Translations under genes and position numbers: made by a program
In this document: positions 26,958-35,134 of the stretch, in pieces
Layout: each line of letters starts with the position of its first letter
How positions within the stretch are numbered: the first letter of the stretch is position 1
Origin: Pelagibius sp965227505
Lineage (GTDB): Bacteria; Pseudomonadota; Alphaproteobacteria; Kiloniellales; Kiloniellaceae
DNA length: 64,000 nucleotides
Direction: 5' to 3'
Assembly: GCF_965227505.1 (NCBI RefSeq)
Contig: NZ_OZ245757.1
Coordinates: forward strand, 1,488,001 to 1,552,000
The notes under the pieces: generated by a model
Told to the model about the DNA's origin: nothing
The model's input: the letters and a program-made list of their open reading frames with translations, nothing else
Databases searched by the model: none

Positions 26958-28238
26958 TTAGATGGTCCGGCGTTGCCGCCCCCCAGGCAGTTCGATATCC
27001 GCCCAGATGTTCTTCAGATCAAACACCAATCCATCCGAAACCAGCAATGCCTCGAAGTCCTGCCTGGCGAACTCACGATAAGGCTGATGCGCCACGGCGC
27101 CGACCACACAGTCGAAGGGCGCCTGCGCCCGCGGATCGCCGATGATTTCCAGACCGTAGTCATCGAGGGCCTCCTGCGGGTCGGCAAGAGGGTCGTGGAC
27201 AGCAACCTGGAAACCCCGCTGGCCAAGGGCCGAGATCAGGTCCACGACCTTGCTGTTGCGCAGGTCAGGCACGTTCTCCTTGAAGGTGAGGCCCAGCACG
27301 AGCACGCGCCTGCCGGCGCGGTCGCGCAGGGCTTCTGCCACCATGCCGGCGAAATAGGTTCCCATGGAATCGTTCGTGCGCCGCCCGGCGAGGATAACCT
27401 GGGGGTGGAGGCCCAGCGCCTCGCTGCAGTGAGCCAGATAATAGGGGTCGACGCCGATGCAATGGCCCCCCACCATACCCGGGCGAAAATCGAGGAAGTT
27501 CCATTTGGTCCGCGCCGCGTCCAGGACATCGTGAATGGAGAGATCCAAACGATTGAAGATCTTCGTCACTTCGTTGACGAAGGCGATATTGATATCGCGC
27601 TGGGCATTCTCGATGACCTTGGCGGCCTCTGCGGTTTTGATGCTGGCCGCCCGAAAGACTCCCGCTTCGATCACTCGACCGTAGATCCGTGCCAGATAGT
27701 CCGTCACCTCCGGCGTCTCGCCCGCAACCACCTTGACGATCTTGGCGAGGCCGTGCCGGGTGTCGCCAGGGTTTATGCGCTCCGGCGAATAGCCGAGAAA
27801 GAAGTCGGCCCCCGGCTCGAGGCCGGACACCTCGGAAAGGATGCTGCCGCAAAGATCCTCCGTAACGCCGGGATAGACGGTCGATTCATAAACAACGACG
27901 GCACCTTTGGTCATGGCAGCCCCAACCGTTCGGCTGGCGGCGATCACGGCCTTCAGGTCGGGTCGGTTCTCATGGTCGACCGGGGTGGGCACGGTGACGA
28001 TGAAGACATCGCAGCCGGCCATTTCGGCGGGTTCGGCCGTCAGCGACAGCGGTACCGCACGCAGGTCCTCTTCGGTCACCTCACGGGTCCGGTCCCAGCC
28101 GCCGCGCAGTTCCTCCACACGTTGCCTGTCGACATCGAAGCCGACGACCTTGAAGCATTCGGCCAGGGCGACCGCGAGAGGCAAGCCGACGTAGCCGAGG
28201 CCGACCACGGCAATTGAGGGCGATTCAGGAAAAGTCAC
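26958..28238 (-). CDS. tviB: UDP-N-acetylhexosamine 6-dehydrogenase (TviB/WbpO type)
   Basis: A UDP-sugar dehydrogenase that oxidises C6 of a UDP-N-acetylhexosamine to the uronic acid in two NAD-dependent steps. The NAD loop GLGYVG is at 13-18, the phrase YSPERINPGD at 150-159 is typical of the WecC/TviB class, the catalytic Cys is C260 in GGHCIGVDPYYL, and the conserved Lys region KTAEAAKVIENAQRDINIAF is at 201-220. Length 426 is normal. The GTG start overlaps by four bases (GTGA) the stop of the truncated exonuclease gene, so it may be read through from that remnant's transcript. With the epimerase next to it, it should supply a HexNAc-uronate donor. Confidence 0.88.
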   Translation of the reverse strand: MTFPESPSIAVVGLGYVGLPLAVALAECFKVVGFDVDRQRVEELRGGWDRTREVTEEDLRAVPLSLTAEPAEMAGCDVFIVTVPTPVDHENRPDLKAVIAASRTVGAAMTKGAVVVYESTVYPGVTEDLCGSILSEVSGLEPGADFFLGYSPERINPGDTRHGLAKIVKVVAGETPEVTDYLARIYGRVIEAGVFRAASIKTAEAAKVIENAQRDINIAFVNEVTKIFNRLDLSIHDVLDAARTKWNFLDFRPGMVGGHCIGVDPYYLAHCSEALGLHPQVILAGRRTNDSMGTYFAGMVAEALRDRAGRRVLVLGLTFKENVPDLRNSKVVDLISALGQRGFQVAVHDPLADPQEALDDYGLEIIGDPRAQAPFDCVVGAVAHQPYREFARQDFEALLVSDGLVFDLKNIWADIELPGGRQRRTI

Positions 28239-28695
28239 GGTTTGGCGGTCCTCACAGGGCGCGGGAGGACCCGCAACCCGAAATGGTATCGTCGTCGGTC
28301 AACCCGGCCACAAGTCTGCCTGCGGTCATCTCGCAGCACCTCCAAAACCCCGGCCCGCAGCATCCGAGCCACCGACCGCCCAGCGTCCAAGGCACGATGA
28401 GGGGTGCCTTCGGGTTGCAGGCCGAGCCTCTTCAACGCCCCGCCAAGCCCAATGCCCCGGGGAAACCCCAGGTATCTGGCAATCTGCTTCTTGACGTTCA
28501 CGTAGCAAACGGCCTCGAACGGATTGTCGATCCCGCGCTTGCGGCAATCGCGCCCAAGCTGCTTGCCGTCATAGTCGCCCGAGGCGGCGAGAGTAAAGCC
28601 CCCTTGCGCAGCCGCCCAGCGATAGAAGGCGCCCGTTCGCGACCCCGCGGCCAAGAGGCAGCCTCGGGATCGAAGACGAGGCAGCGCGGATCCAT
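28235..28695 (-). pseudogene. Internally deleted DEDDh 3'-5' exonuclease-like gene
   Basis: The N-terminal frame from ATG 28695 reads MDPRCLVFDPEAASWPRGRE, which resembles the first exonuclease motif (usually V-x-DxExT). In another frame the gene resumes at about 28590 with ASGDYDGKQLGRDC, VNVKKQIARYLG, LKRLGL and HRALDAGRSVARM, matching the second half of an RNase-T/KapD-like exonuclease including the HxxxD motif III. The middle of the domain (around 80-100 residues) is missing and the frames do not join. In the first motif the second acidic residue is followed by Ala-Ala. The open tail ends within the tviB start. I judge it inactive, though a short C-terminal protein of up to 139 residues could still be made. 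Confidence 0.62.
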
Positions 28696-28815
28696 CACAT
28701 CAACTCTGGCGCCGGTCCGGACGCCACCCCCAAGTTCCCACACAAACCGATGGCGGCGGATTAAGACAGAGTTAATCAATCAAATCAATGAAATTACTGA
28801 AACATTGGCAAAGTT

Positions 28816-28862
28816 GTTCATGGCATGAACACTTGACACCGCCTTTGCCCCGGGGCTAGACA
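28816..28862 (+). promoter_or_regulatory. Dyad and promoter upstream of the glycan regulators
   Basis: GTTCATG-G-CATGAAC (28816-28830) is a perfect 15-base dyad. Two bases later comes TTGACA (28833-28838), then TAGACA after 18 bases (28857-28862), a good -35 with a weak -10. The arrangement suggests a promoter controlled by a protein bound just upstream, in front of the winged-helix regulator gene. Confidence 0.5.
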
Positions 28863-28902
28863 GGCTCAACAGTCCGGGCCGCCGTCTGCCCTGCACCATG
28901 CT

Positions 28903-29598
28903 TTGGAGCCGATCTTGCCGCCACAAGCCCGCGCACCTGTGGAAAGCGACCAGGAGGCCGATTCGACCCGGCTGATGCTGGATGCGATCGACTCCAGTGA
29001 CCGGGTGACCCAACGCGGGCTCGCCGCGGAGTTGGGGATCGCCCTGGGCCTCACCAACATCTACCTGAAGCGCTGCATCAGCAAGGGACTGATCAAGGTG
29101 CGCAAAGCGCCCGCCCGGCGCTATGCTTACTATCTCACCACGAAAGGGTTCAGCGAAAAGGCCCGCTTGACCGCGAAGTTTCTCACCCGCTCTCTGAGCT
29201 TCTTCCGGCATGCACGCGAAGACTGCCTGGACCTCTTCTCAAGCTGCAAAGCCAAGGGATATCAATCGGTTGCACTAATCGGCGCCGGGGATCTCTGTGA
29301 GATCGCGATTCTCGCTGCGCTTGACGGAGAGCTCAAGGTCTCCGCCATCTTTGACGAATCGACGAACCGCCGGGTCGTGGCCGGTACGCCGGTGGTGCGC
29401 GATCTGGCGGATCTTGCCGGGATCGATGCCGTGATCATCACGGACATGCGCGACCCCCAGGCCGCCTACGAGCGCATGGTCGCTCGCTTCGGTGCCGAAA
29501 AGGTCTTGTTTCCGAGCCTGCTGCGGCTCTCCAGGCGCCAGTCCGCGGCACAACGCGCAAGCGGCAACCTGACCGGTAAGGGAACCGCAACACGATGA
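28903..29598 (+). CDS. Winged-helix regulator with C-terminal nucleotide-binding-like domain
   Basis: A 231-residue protein of the kind found at the head of exopolysaccharide clusters. Residues about 20-80 form a winged helix (VTQRGLAAELGIALGLTNIYLKRCISKGLIKV), typical of MarR-like EPS-associated regulators. The second half (about 115-210) looks like a Rossmann domain: VALIGAGDLCEIAILAAL, then VSAIFDES and IDAVIITDMRDPQ. That domain could sense a nucleotide sugar, but this is inference. The TTG at 28903 is the longest start; GTG 28939 or ATG 28975 are possible and none has a strong ribosome site. Its stop overlaps the rfaH-like start as ATGA (29595-29598), so the two regulators are translated together. 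Confidence 0.72.
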   Translation: MEPILPPQARAPVESDQEADSTRLMLDAIDSSDRVTQRGLAAELGIALGLTNIYLKRCISKGLIKVRKAPARRYAYYLTTKGFSEKARLTAKFLTRSLSFFRHAREDCLDLFSSCKAKGYQSVALIGAGDLCEIAILAALDGELKVSAIFDESTNRRVVAGTPVVRDLADLAGIDAVIITDMRDPQAAYERMVARFGAEKVLFPSLLRLSRRQSAAQRASGNLTGKGTATR

Positions 29599-30095
29599 AG
29601 CGCTGGTATGTCGCACAGACGCAGGTGCGCGCGGAAGACAGAGCCCAAATCAATCTGGAACGTCAGGGTTTCGAGACCTATCTGCCGCGGTACCAGCGCG
29701 AGCGGCGCCATGCCCGCCGCCGCGAGTTGGTCAAGGCCCCCCTTTTTCCCGGCTATGTGTTTGTCCGTTTCGACCTTGATACGGCCCGCTGGCGTTCGAT
29801 CAACGGAACCTTCGGCGTCAACCATCTGATCTGCTATGGCGACCGGCCGGCAGCGGTCCCCGAGGGTGTGGTGGAGGAGATCGTAGCCCGCATGGACGAA
29901 AGCGGGCTCATCGCTCTGGAACCCCGCCCCTTCCACCAGGGCGAGGCGCTGCAAATCGTCTCTGGATCCCTCTCGAACTGCCGCGGGCTCTTTGAGCGGA
30001 TGGCAGACAAGAACCGGGTGATTCTGTTGCTCAGTCTCCTCGGTCGCCAGGTCCGCGTCCAGGCCCCTCTGAACGTCGTCGCCGCAGGAGCCTGA
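29595..30095 (+). CDS. rfaH: RfaH/NusG-family transcription antiterminator
   Basis: A 166-residue NusG paralogue. The NGN domain is complete: KRWYVAQTQVRAEDRAQINLERQGFETYLPRY at the start, then the family segment LFPGYVFVRFD (50-60) that contacts RNA polymerase, and a C-terminal KOW-like region with GEALQIVSG and VILLLSLLG. Specialised paralogues such as RfaH allow RNA polymerase to finish long polysaccharide operons after recruitment at an ops element. It is coupled by ATGA to the winged-helix regulator and lies directly before the pseudaminic-acid operon, its obvious target. I found no close match to the enterobacterial ops sequence in the 225 bases before pseB. RfaH-like is sure; the target is inferred. 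Confidence 0.86.
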   Translation: MKRWYVAQTQVRAEDRAQINLERQGFETYLPRYQRERRHARRRELVKAPLFPGYVFVRFDLDTARWRSINGTFGVNHLICYGDRPAAVPEGVVEEIVARMDESGLIALEPRPFHQGEALQIVSGSLSNCRGLFERMADKNRVILLLSLLGRQVRVQAPLNVVAAGA

Positions 30096-30320
30096 ACAAA
30101 GGTCGCGGGCAAGCAGCGATCGCATGCCGCCCATGCGAAGCCTGGCCCGCCCGGTGGCCGCCACCGTCGGTGGATCAGCAAGCGGACCGGGCGTCTCACC
30201 GTGCGCCATCTGGGGACCATCAAGAGACGGAGATCCGCAGAATAGCAAGGGTCCCGCTGCGGCATTAATCCTCGATTCATACTAATTGTTAACGATTCCC
30301 CGGGCATAACCGACGACATC

Positions 30321-31358
30321 ATGACGTCGGAAGAAAACAAGTTTGCAAACGGCGATTGCTTCGACTTGAACGGGAAATCGGTTCTGGTGACCGGCGGAAC
30401 AGGCTCGTTCGGGAAGAAGTTCGTCCACACCGTGCTTGAGAGGTACAGCCCGCGCCGGGTGATCGTCTTCTCGCGCGATGAACTCAAGCAGTACGAGATG
30501 GGCCTGCAACTGCCCGTCGACCGGCACCCGCAGCTGCGTTACTTCATCGGCGATGTGCGCGACCCGAACCGCTTGGAGATGGCCCTGCGCGAGGTCGATG
30601 TGGTGGTCCACGCCGCCGCCCTGAAACAGGTTCCGGCCGCCGAATACAATCCCTTCGAGTGTATCCAGACCAACGTTATCGGGGCGGAGAATGTTGTCCG
30701 CTCATCGCTGAAGTGCGGCGTCAAGCGCGTCATCGCGCTCTCGACGGACAAGGCGGCCAGCCCGGTTAATCTCTATGGGGCAAGCAAGCTTGCCTCCGAC
30801 AAGATCTTCGTGGCGGCCAACAATCTGAGCGGCTCCATCGGAACCCGCTTCTCCGTGGTGCGTTACGGCAACGTCCTGGGTTCGCGCGGCAGCGTCGTTC
30901 CCTTCTTTCGCAAGCTGATCGACGAAGGCGCGGAGAGCCTTCCGATCACAGATGCGGAGATGACCCGGTTCTGGATCACCCTGCAGCAGGGCGTCGATTT
31001 CGTCCTGTCGTCCCTTTCGCTCATGAAGGGCGGTGAGATCTTCGTTCCCAAGATCCCCAGCATGAGAATCACGGAGCTGGCAGAGTTTCTGGCACCCGAC
31101 CTTCCGCACCGTATCGTCGGCATCCGGCCGGGCGAGAAGATACACGAAGTCCTCATCACCGAAGACGATGCCCGCAGCACCTACGAACTCTCGGACCGCT
31201 ACATGATCCTTCCCGAGTTCTGGGAGCGCATGCAGAGGAAGTTTCCGAACTCAGGTGCACGGCCGGTTTCGTCGGGCTTCCGCTTTGCCAGCAACATCAA
31301 CGACGACTGGCTCTGCGCCAAGCGGCTCTCAAAGATGATTGCGGAATGCGAGAAGTAG
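30321..31358 (+). CDS. pseB: UDP-GlcNAc 4,6-dehydratase (inverting)
   Basis: First step of pseudaminic acid synthesis: UDP-GlcNAc is dehydrated with C5 inversion to the 4-keto-L-arabino sugar. The Rossmann motif TGGTGSFG lies at 24-31, the catalytic group STDKAASPVNLYGASK at 141-156 (D143, K144, Y152, K156), with SRDELKQYEM and GNVLGSRGSVVPFF as family markers. The length of 345 is normal. Only 225 bases precede it, with a TACTAAT-like -10 region near 30280, so the operon promoter is probably there. It overlaps pseC by 13 bases. FlaA1/PseB assignment is strengthened by pseC, pseF and pseG downstream. Confidence 0.94.
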   Translation: MTSEENKFANGDCFDLNGKSVLVTGGTGSFGKKFVHTVLERYSPRRVIVFSRDELKQYEMGLQLPVDRHPQLRYFIGDVRDPNRLEMALREVDVVVHAAALKQVPAAEYNPFECIQTNVIGAENVVRSSLKCGVKRVIALSTDKAASPVNLYGASKLASDKIFVAANNLSGSIGTRFSVVRYGNVLGSRGSVVPFFRKLIDEGAESLPITDAEMTRFWITLQQGVDFVLSSLSLMKGGEIFVPKIPSMRITELAEFLAPDLPHRIVGIRPGEKIHEVLITEDDARSTYELSDRYMILPEFWERMQRKFPNSGARPVSSGFRFASNINDDWLCAKRLSKMIAECEK

Positions 31359-32569
31359 CATTGTCATCGCCAGCACCGCTGCCCTATGGCCGTCAACTGA
31401 TCGAGGAAGACGACATTGCCGCGGTCGTCGAGGTTCTGCGCAGCGACTTCCTGACCACAGGACCCGCCATCGCAGCCTTCGAGACGGCCCTCTGTGAGGC
31501 CACCGGCGCCCGCCATGCCGTGGCCTGCGCCAACGGCACGGCAGCGCTCCACATTGCCGCCCTGGCCCTGGGTCTGGGGCCCGGTGACATCGCGATCGTG
31601 CCCAGTATCACCTTTCTCGCCACCGCCAATGCGGTGCGCCTGGCCGGCGCCGAGGTCGTCTTTGCCGACTGCGATCCTGACAGCGGGCTGATGGAGGCAG
31701 AGCACCTTGCGGAGGCCCTGGCACGGGCCGGCGGCCCCGTCAAGGCGGCGTTTCCCGTGCATCTGGCCGGGCAATGCGGCGACCTCGCGGCGATCCGCGA
31801 TCTGGCGCACCGCCACGATGTCGCGGTGATTGACGATGCCGCCCATGCCATCGGCAGCCGCTACCGCCTGCGCAGCGGCGAGACTGGTACCATCGGCGAT
31901 GGCCGCCTTTCCCGGATGACCACTTTCTCCTTTCATCCGGTGAAGACGATCGCGATGGGCGAAGGCGGCGCCGTAACCACCAGCGACGACGCGCTGGCGC
32001 AGCGGCTGCGCCAGCTCCGGTCTCACGGAATGACCCGAGACTTCGCCGAGGTGCATCGGCACGACATGGCCTACGACGGCGCGGGCCGGCCGAACCCCTG
32101 GTACTATGAAATGCCGGAGATCGGCCTGAACTACAGGGTCACAGACATCCAGTGCGCCCTCGGCCACAGCCAGCTCCGCAAGCTCGACCGCTTTGTGGCA
32201 CGGCGGCGCGCCCTGGCGGCGCGCTACGACAGGTTGCTGGAGGACCTGACTCCGGTCCTGCGGCCCTTGACGCAGTCGCAGCACTGCCAGGCGGCCTGGC
32301 ATCTCTATGCTGTCCTGATTGACTTCGAGGCTGCGGGCCTAACCCGCGCCGACCTTGTGAACCGGCTGAGGGAAGACGGCATCGGCACCCAGGTTCACTA
32401 CAATCCCGTCCACCGGCAGCCTTACTATCAGAGGCGCTACGGAGAGACAGAGCTGCCCGGCAGCGAGCGCTACTACGCCAGAACCCTCAGCCTGCCTCTC
32501 TTCGCAGCTATGGCCGACGAGGACGTCGACCGTGTCGTAGCGGCGCTGAAGCGTCATTTGAAAGGATAG
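31346..32569 (+). CDS. pseC: UDP-4-amino-4,6-dideoxy-L-AltNAc transaminase
   Basis: A PLP aminotransferase of the DegT/DnrJ/EryC1 family that aminates the PseB product at C4. PLP-site markers are the phosphate-side CANGTAALHIA (61-71), IDDAAHAIGS (162-171) and the Schiff-base Lys K200 in FSFHPVKTIAMGEGG. The 407 residues are slightly longer than Campylobacter PseC. ATG 31346 lies inside the pseB end (13-base overlap), so translation is coupled. The order pseB-pseC and the downstream CMP-transferase and PseG decide for PseC rather than a perosamine or FdtB-type transaminase. Confidence 0.93.
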   Translation: MREVALSSPAPLPYGRQLIEEDDIAAVVEVLRSDFLTTGPAIAAFETALCEATGARHAVACANGTAALHIAALALGLGPGDIAIVPSITFLATANAVRLAGAEVVFADCDPDSGLMEAEHLAEALARAGGPVKAAFPVHLAGQCGDLAAIRDLAHRHDVAVIDDAAHAIGSRYRLRSGETGTIGDGRLSRMTTFSFHPVKTIAMGEGGAVTTSDDALAQRLRQLRSHGMTRDFAEVHRHDMAYDGAGRPNPWYYEMPEIGLNYRVTDIQCALGHSQLRKLDRFVARRRALAARYDRLLEDLTPVLRPLTQSQHCQAAWHLYAVLIDFEAAGLTRADLVNRLREDGIGTQVHYNPVHRQPYYQRRYGETELPGSERYYARTLSLPLFAAMADEDVDRVVAALKRHLKG

Positions 32570-32620
32570 AGCCCGCCTCCGCGGTTGTGCGGAAGGGCTC
32601 CGGAAGGAGAGATCAGAGGT

Positions 32621-33685
32621 ATGGTCACATTCGGATCACGCAAGCTTGGCGATGACCAGCCCTGCTTCATCACATTCGAAGCTGGCCCGACGCACGACAG
32701 TCTGGACTCTGCAAAACGTCTGGTCGCCCACGCCGCCAAGGCCAAGGCCGACGCCGTCAAGTTCCAGATCTTCGATCCCGACCGCCTTGTCGCGGACCGC
32801 AAGCAGCCCTTCACCTACGAGGTCCTGATCGACCGAGACAGCGACAGGAGGGAGACGGTCACCGAGCCGCTTTACGACATTCTTTGTCGGCGCTGCCTGA
32901 CGGAAGAAGAGTGGCGCGCGTTGAAGACCTACTCGGATTCCCTGGGCCTGGCTTTCTTCGCCACAGTTGCCTTCGACGATGAGGTGGACTTTCTGGAAGA
33001 CCTCGGCTGCCACTCCATCAAGATCGCCTCGGCGGACGTGAATCATTTTCCCTTGATCAAGCGGGCGGCAAAGAGCGGGCTTTGCCTGCAGCTCGACACC
33101 GGCAATGCGACAATCGGCGAGATCGAAGTCGCCGTCGATCTGATCCGAAGCGAGGGCAACGAGAACATCATCATCCATCACTGCCCCTCGGGTTATCCGG
33201 CGCGGCTTGAAAGCATCAATCTGAGGGTGATCCCCACGCTGAAACAGATGTTCCCCTACCCGATCGCCTACTCCGACCATTCGCCGGGATGGGAAATGGA
33301 CATCGCCGCCATTGCTTTGGGCGCCAACCTGGTTGAGAAGACCATCACCGAGGACCGTACAACCCGCAGCGTCGAACACATTATGTCCATTGAGCCGGCG
33401 GAGATGCAGGCCTTCATGCAATCCATCCGCGATCTGGAGACCGCCATGGGCGCGAACCGGCGCATGATGACGCCTGTCGAGGCGGAAAAGCGCATGGCCC
33501 TGCGCCGCAGCGTACACGTGCGCCGCGATCTTCCGGCAGGCCATGTGTTGCAGCCGGAGGACGTCGATTATCGGCGGCCCGGCTTCGGATTGCCGCCCAG
33601 TGAGGCGGAACGCCTTATCGGAAAGTCCCTGGCCCACCCCGTGACCGCCGGCAAGGCGCTAAGCTGGTCCGACACGGCGGCTTAG
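32621..33685 (+). CDS. Divergent NeuB-family nonulosonate synthase-like protein
   Basis: A TIM-barrel plus SAF-domain protein related to NeuB/PseI, which condense PEP with an N-acetylated hexose to make a nonulosonic acid. ADAVKFQIF (43-51), SIKIASAD (132-139) and YSDHSPG (217-223) fit the barrel; RRSVHVRRDLPAGHVL and YRRPGFGLPP form the SAF domain. Two points are odd: the opening AE(I/L)G is FEAGPTHDS, and the second metal-ligand motif, EKH in NeuB, is EKT (239-241, VEKTITEDR). The first ligand H220 remains. It is one of two intact neuB-like genes in the operon, so it may use another acceptor or have lost condensation. ATG 32621 follows GGAGAGATCAGAGG. Confidence 0.82.
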   Translation: MVTFGSRKLGDDQPCFITFEAGPTHDSLDSAKRLVAHAAKAKADAVKFQIFDPDRLVADRKQPFTYEVLIDRDSDRRETVTEPLYDILCRRCLTEEEWRALKTYSDSLGLAFFATVAFDDEVDFLEDLGCHSIKIASADVNHFPLIKRAAKSGLCLQLDTGNATIGEIEVAVDLIRSEGNENIIIHHCPSGYPARLESINLRVIPTLKQMFPYPIAYSDHSPGWEMDIAAIALGANLVEKTITEDRTTRSVEHIMSIEPAEMQAFMQSIRDLETAMGANRRMMTPVEAEKRMALRRSVHVRRDLPAGHVLQPEDVDYRRPGFGLPPSEAERLIGKSLAHPVTAGKALSWSDTAA

Positions 33686-33749
33686 AGCCAAGGCGCGCGG
33701 CGGCAGCCTCTGGAACGGAAGCGAAAGACGGACCGTAAGGAACAAATTG

Positions 33750-34379
33750 ATGGCGAACATGCAGGTTGATCTCTGGGCCTCTGATTTTGGCTTCGACTAT
33801 GCCCAGCGCGACAGCAATCGGATTTCCGAAGAAAGCCTCCGCGCAACAGTGCGGAACTGGGCGCGTATCCTGCAGACCGCGATCTCCCCGGCGCCGCAAA
33901 GCGTGCTCGAGGTCGGCTGCAATATCGGCCAGAATCTGGTTGCGCTGAGCAACCTTGTCAGCGAGTTGCACGGCATCGAGCCGAACGGTCGGGTCTGCGA
34001 GCTCGCCCGCAGCCAACCGCGGCTCCGCCAGGCCGATATCCGCTGCGGTCACGGCGGCGACCTGCCCTTTGATGACGACAGCATCGACCTGGTGTTCACC
34101 GCCGGCGTCCTGATTCACGTGGCACCGGACAACCTTGCAAAGGTGGTCGACGAGATCGTGCGGGTCTCCAGGCGTTATGTCGTTTGCGTCGAGTACTTCT
34201 CCCCGGCGCCCGTGGAAATCCCCTACCGCGGCATGGAGGGCTTTCTCTTCAAGCGCGACTTCGGCAGCTACTACCTCGAGCGGCACCCGCAGTTGCAGGT
34301 CCGTGACTACGGCTTTTTCTGGAAGCCCTTGGACAACAGCGACAATTCCAACTGGTGGCTGTTCTCCAAGGAACCCTAG
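33750..34379 (+). CDS. Pseudaminic acid biosynthesis-associated methylase
   Basis: A 209-residue class I SAM-dependent methyltransferase. The start MANMQVDLWASDFGFDYAQRDS and the SAM motif VLEVGCNIGQN (52-62), followed by GIEPN, LVFTAGVLIHV and VEYFSPAPVEIPYRG, match the family described as pseudaminic-acid-biosynthesis-associated methylases (TIGR03587 type). The reaction of that family is not defined; O- or N-methylation of a Pse derivative is the usual guess. ATG 33750 has AAGGA about 8 bases upstream. It is embedded in the operon between the first neuB-like gene and pseF. Confidence 0.84.
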   Translation: MANMQVDLWASDFGFDYAQRDSNRISEESLRATVRNWARILQTAISPAPQSVLEVGCNIGQNLVALSNLVSELHGIEPNGRVCELARSQPRLRQADIRCGHGGDLPFDDDSIDLVFTAGVLIHVAPDNLAKVVDEIVRVSRRYVVCVEYFSPAPVEIPYRGMEGFLFKRDFGSYYLERHPQLQVRDYGFFWKPLDNSDNSNWWLFSKEP

Positions 34380-34414
34380 GTCGGGACGAGGGCGGCCGGT
34401 GGAGGCGGCTTGGC

Positions 34415-35134
34415 ATGACGGCAAATGCGACACTCGGGCTGATTCCTGCAAAGGGCGGCTCCACACGCCTGGCGATGAAGAACGTCCGGCTTCTGGGCGG
34501 CAAGCCCCTGATCGCCTGGGCTGCCGAGGCTGCGCGCGCAAGCGGTGTTATCGACCATCTGATCCTTTCCACTGAGGACAGCACGGTTGCCGCCACGGCG
34601 CGTGACCTGGGCATCGAGGTGCCTTTCATGAGACCGCCGGAGCTGGCGCGCGATCCGGCTGGTGTCGTCGAAGTCGCGCTGCATGCGCTCGACGTGCTGG
34701 AAGACGCCGGCCGGAGCTATGACACACTGATCATCATGCTGCCGACCTGTCCCTTCCGGACCGGGGCGGACATCCGTGGCGCCTATGACCTCTTCGTCGA
34801 GCGTGATCGCCCCTTTTTGATGAGCGTCGCCGAATACACGCACACGCCCTTTGCCGCCTTGCGAATGACCGAAGAAAGCGGCCTCGAGCCCGTCTTTCCC
34901 GAATACCTCGACCGCCGCTCGCAGACCATGCCGAAGGCTTTCCGGCCCAACGGCGCGGTCCATGTGCTTGACGTCCGGCGGTTTCGGGCAGCGCAAAACT
35001 ACTTCGCGGACCCGCTGGTCGGCTATGTTATGCCGCGTGACCGCTCAATCGACATCGACACCGACTCAGACCTGAGAGAGGCGGCCTTTCTGCTGCACGA
35101 GCAGACAAGCCTTGCCCAAGGCGCGGAGACCTGA
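34415..35134 (+). CDS. pseF: CMP-pseudaminic acid synthetase (cytidylyltransferase)
   Basis: Activates the nonulosonic acid with CTP to form the CMP-sugar used by glycosyltransferases. The nucleotide-binding start LIPAKGGSTRLAMKNVRLLGGKPLIAWA replaces the usual ARGGSKR(I/L)xxKN; downstream LPTCPFRTGADIRGAYDLF (LQPTSPxR motif region) and FRPNGAVHVLDVRRF, ending with IDIDTDSDLREA, are conserved. The length of 239 is normal. ATG 34415 lies in a GGAGGCGG context 10 bases downstream of GGAGG. It abuts the next gene, whose ATG directly follows the TGA. NeuA/LegF relatives look alike; PseF is chosen from the pathway around it. Confidence 0.88.
   Translation: MTANATLGLIPAKGGSTRLAMKNVRLLGGKPLIAWAAEAARASGVIDHLILSTEDSTVAATARDLGIEVPFMRPPELARDPAGVVEVALHALDVLEDAGRSYDTLIIMLPTCPFRTGADIRGAYDLFVERDRPFLMSVAEYTHTPFAALRMTEESGLEPVFPEYLDRRSQTMPKAFRPNGAVHVLDVRRFRAAQNYFADPLVGYVMPRDRSIDIDTDSDLREAAFLLHEQTSLAQGAET

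Noticed and set aside
26973..28217. A 414-codon plus-strand frame opposite tviB
   Set aside because: The complementary strand carries the complete nucleotide-sugar dehydrogenase with its catalytic Cys; this frame is its shadow.
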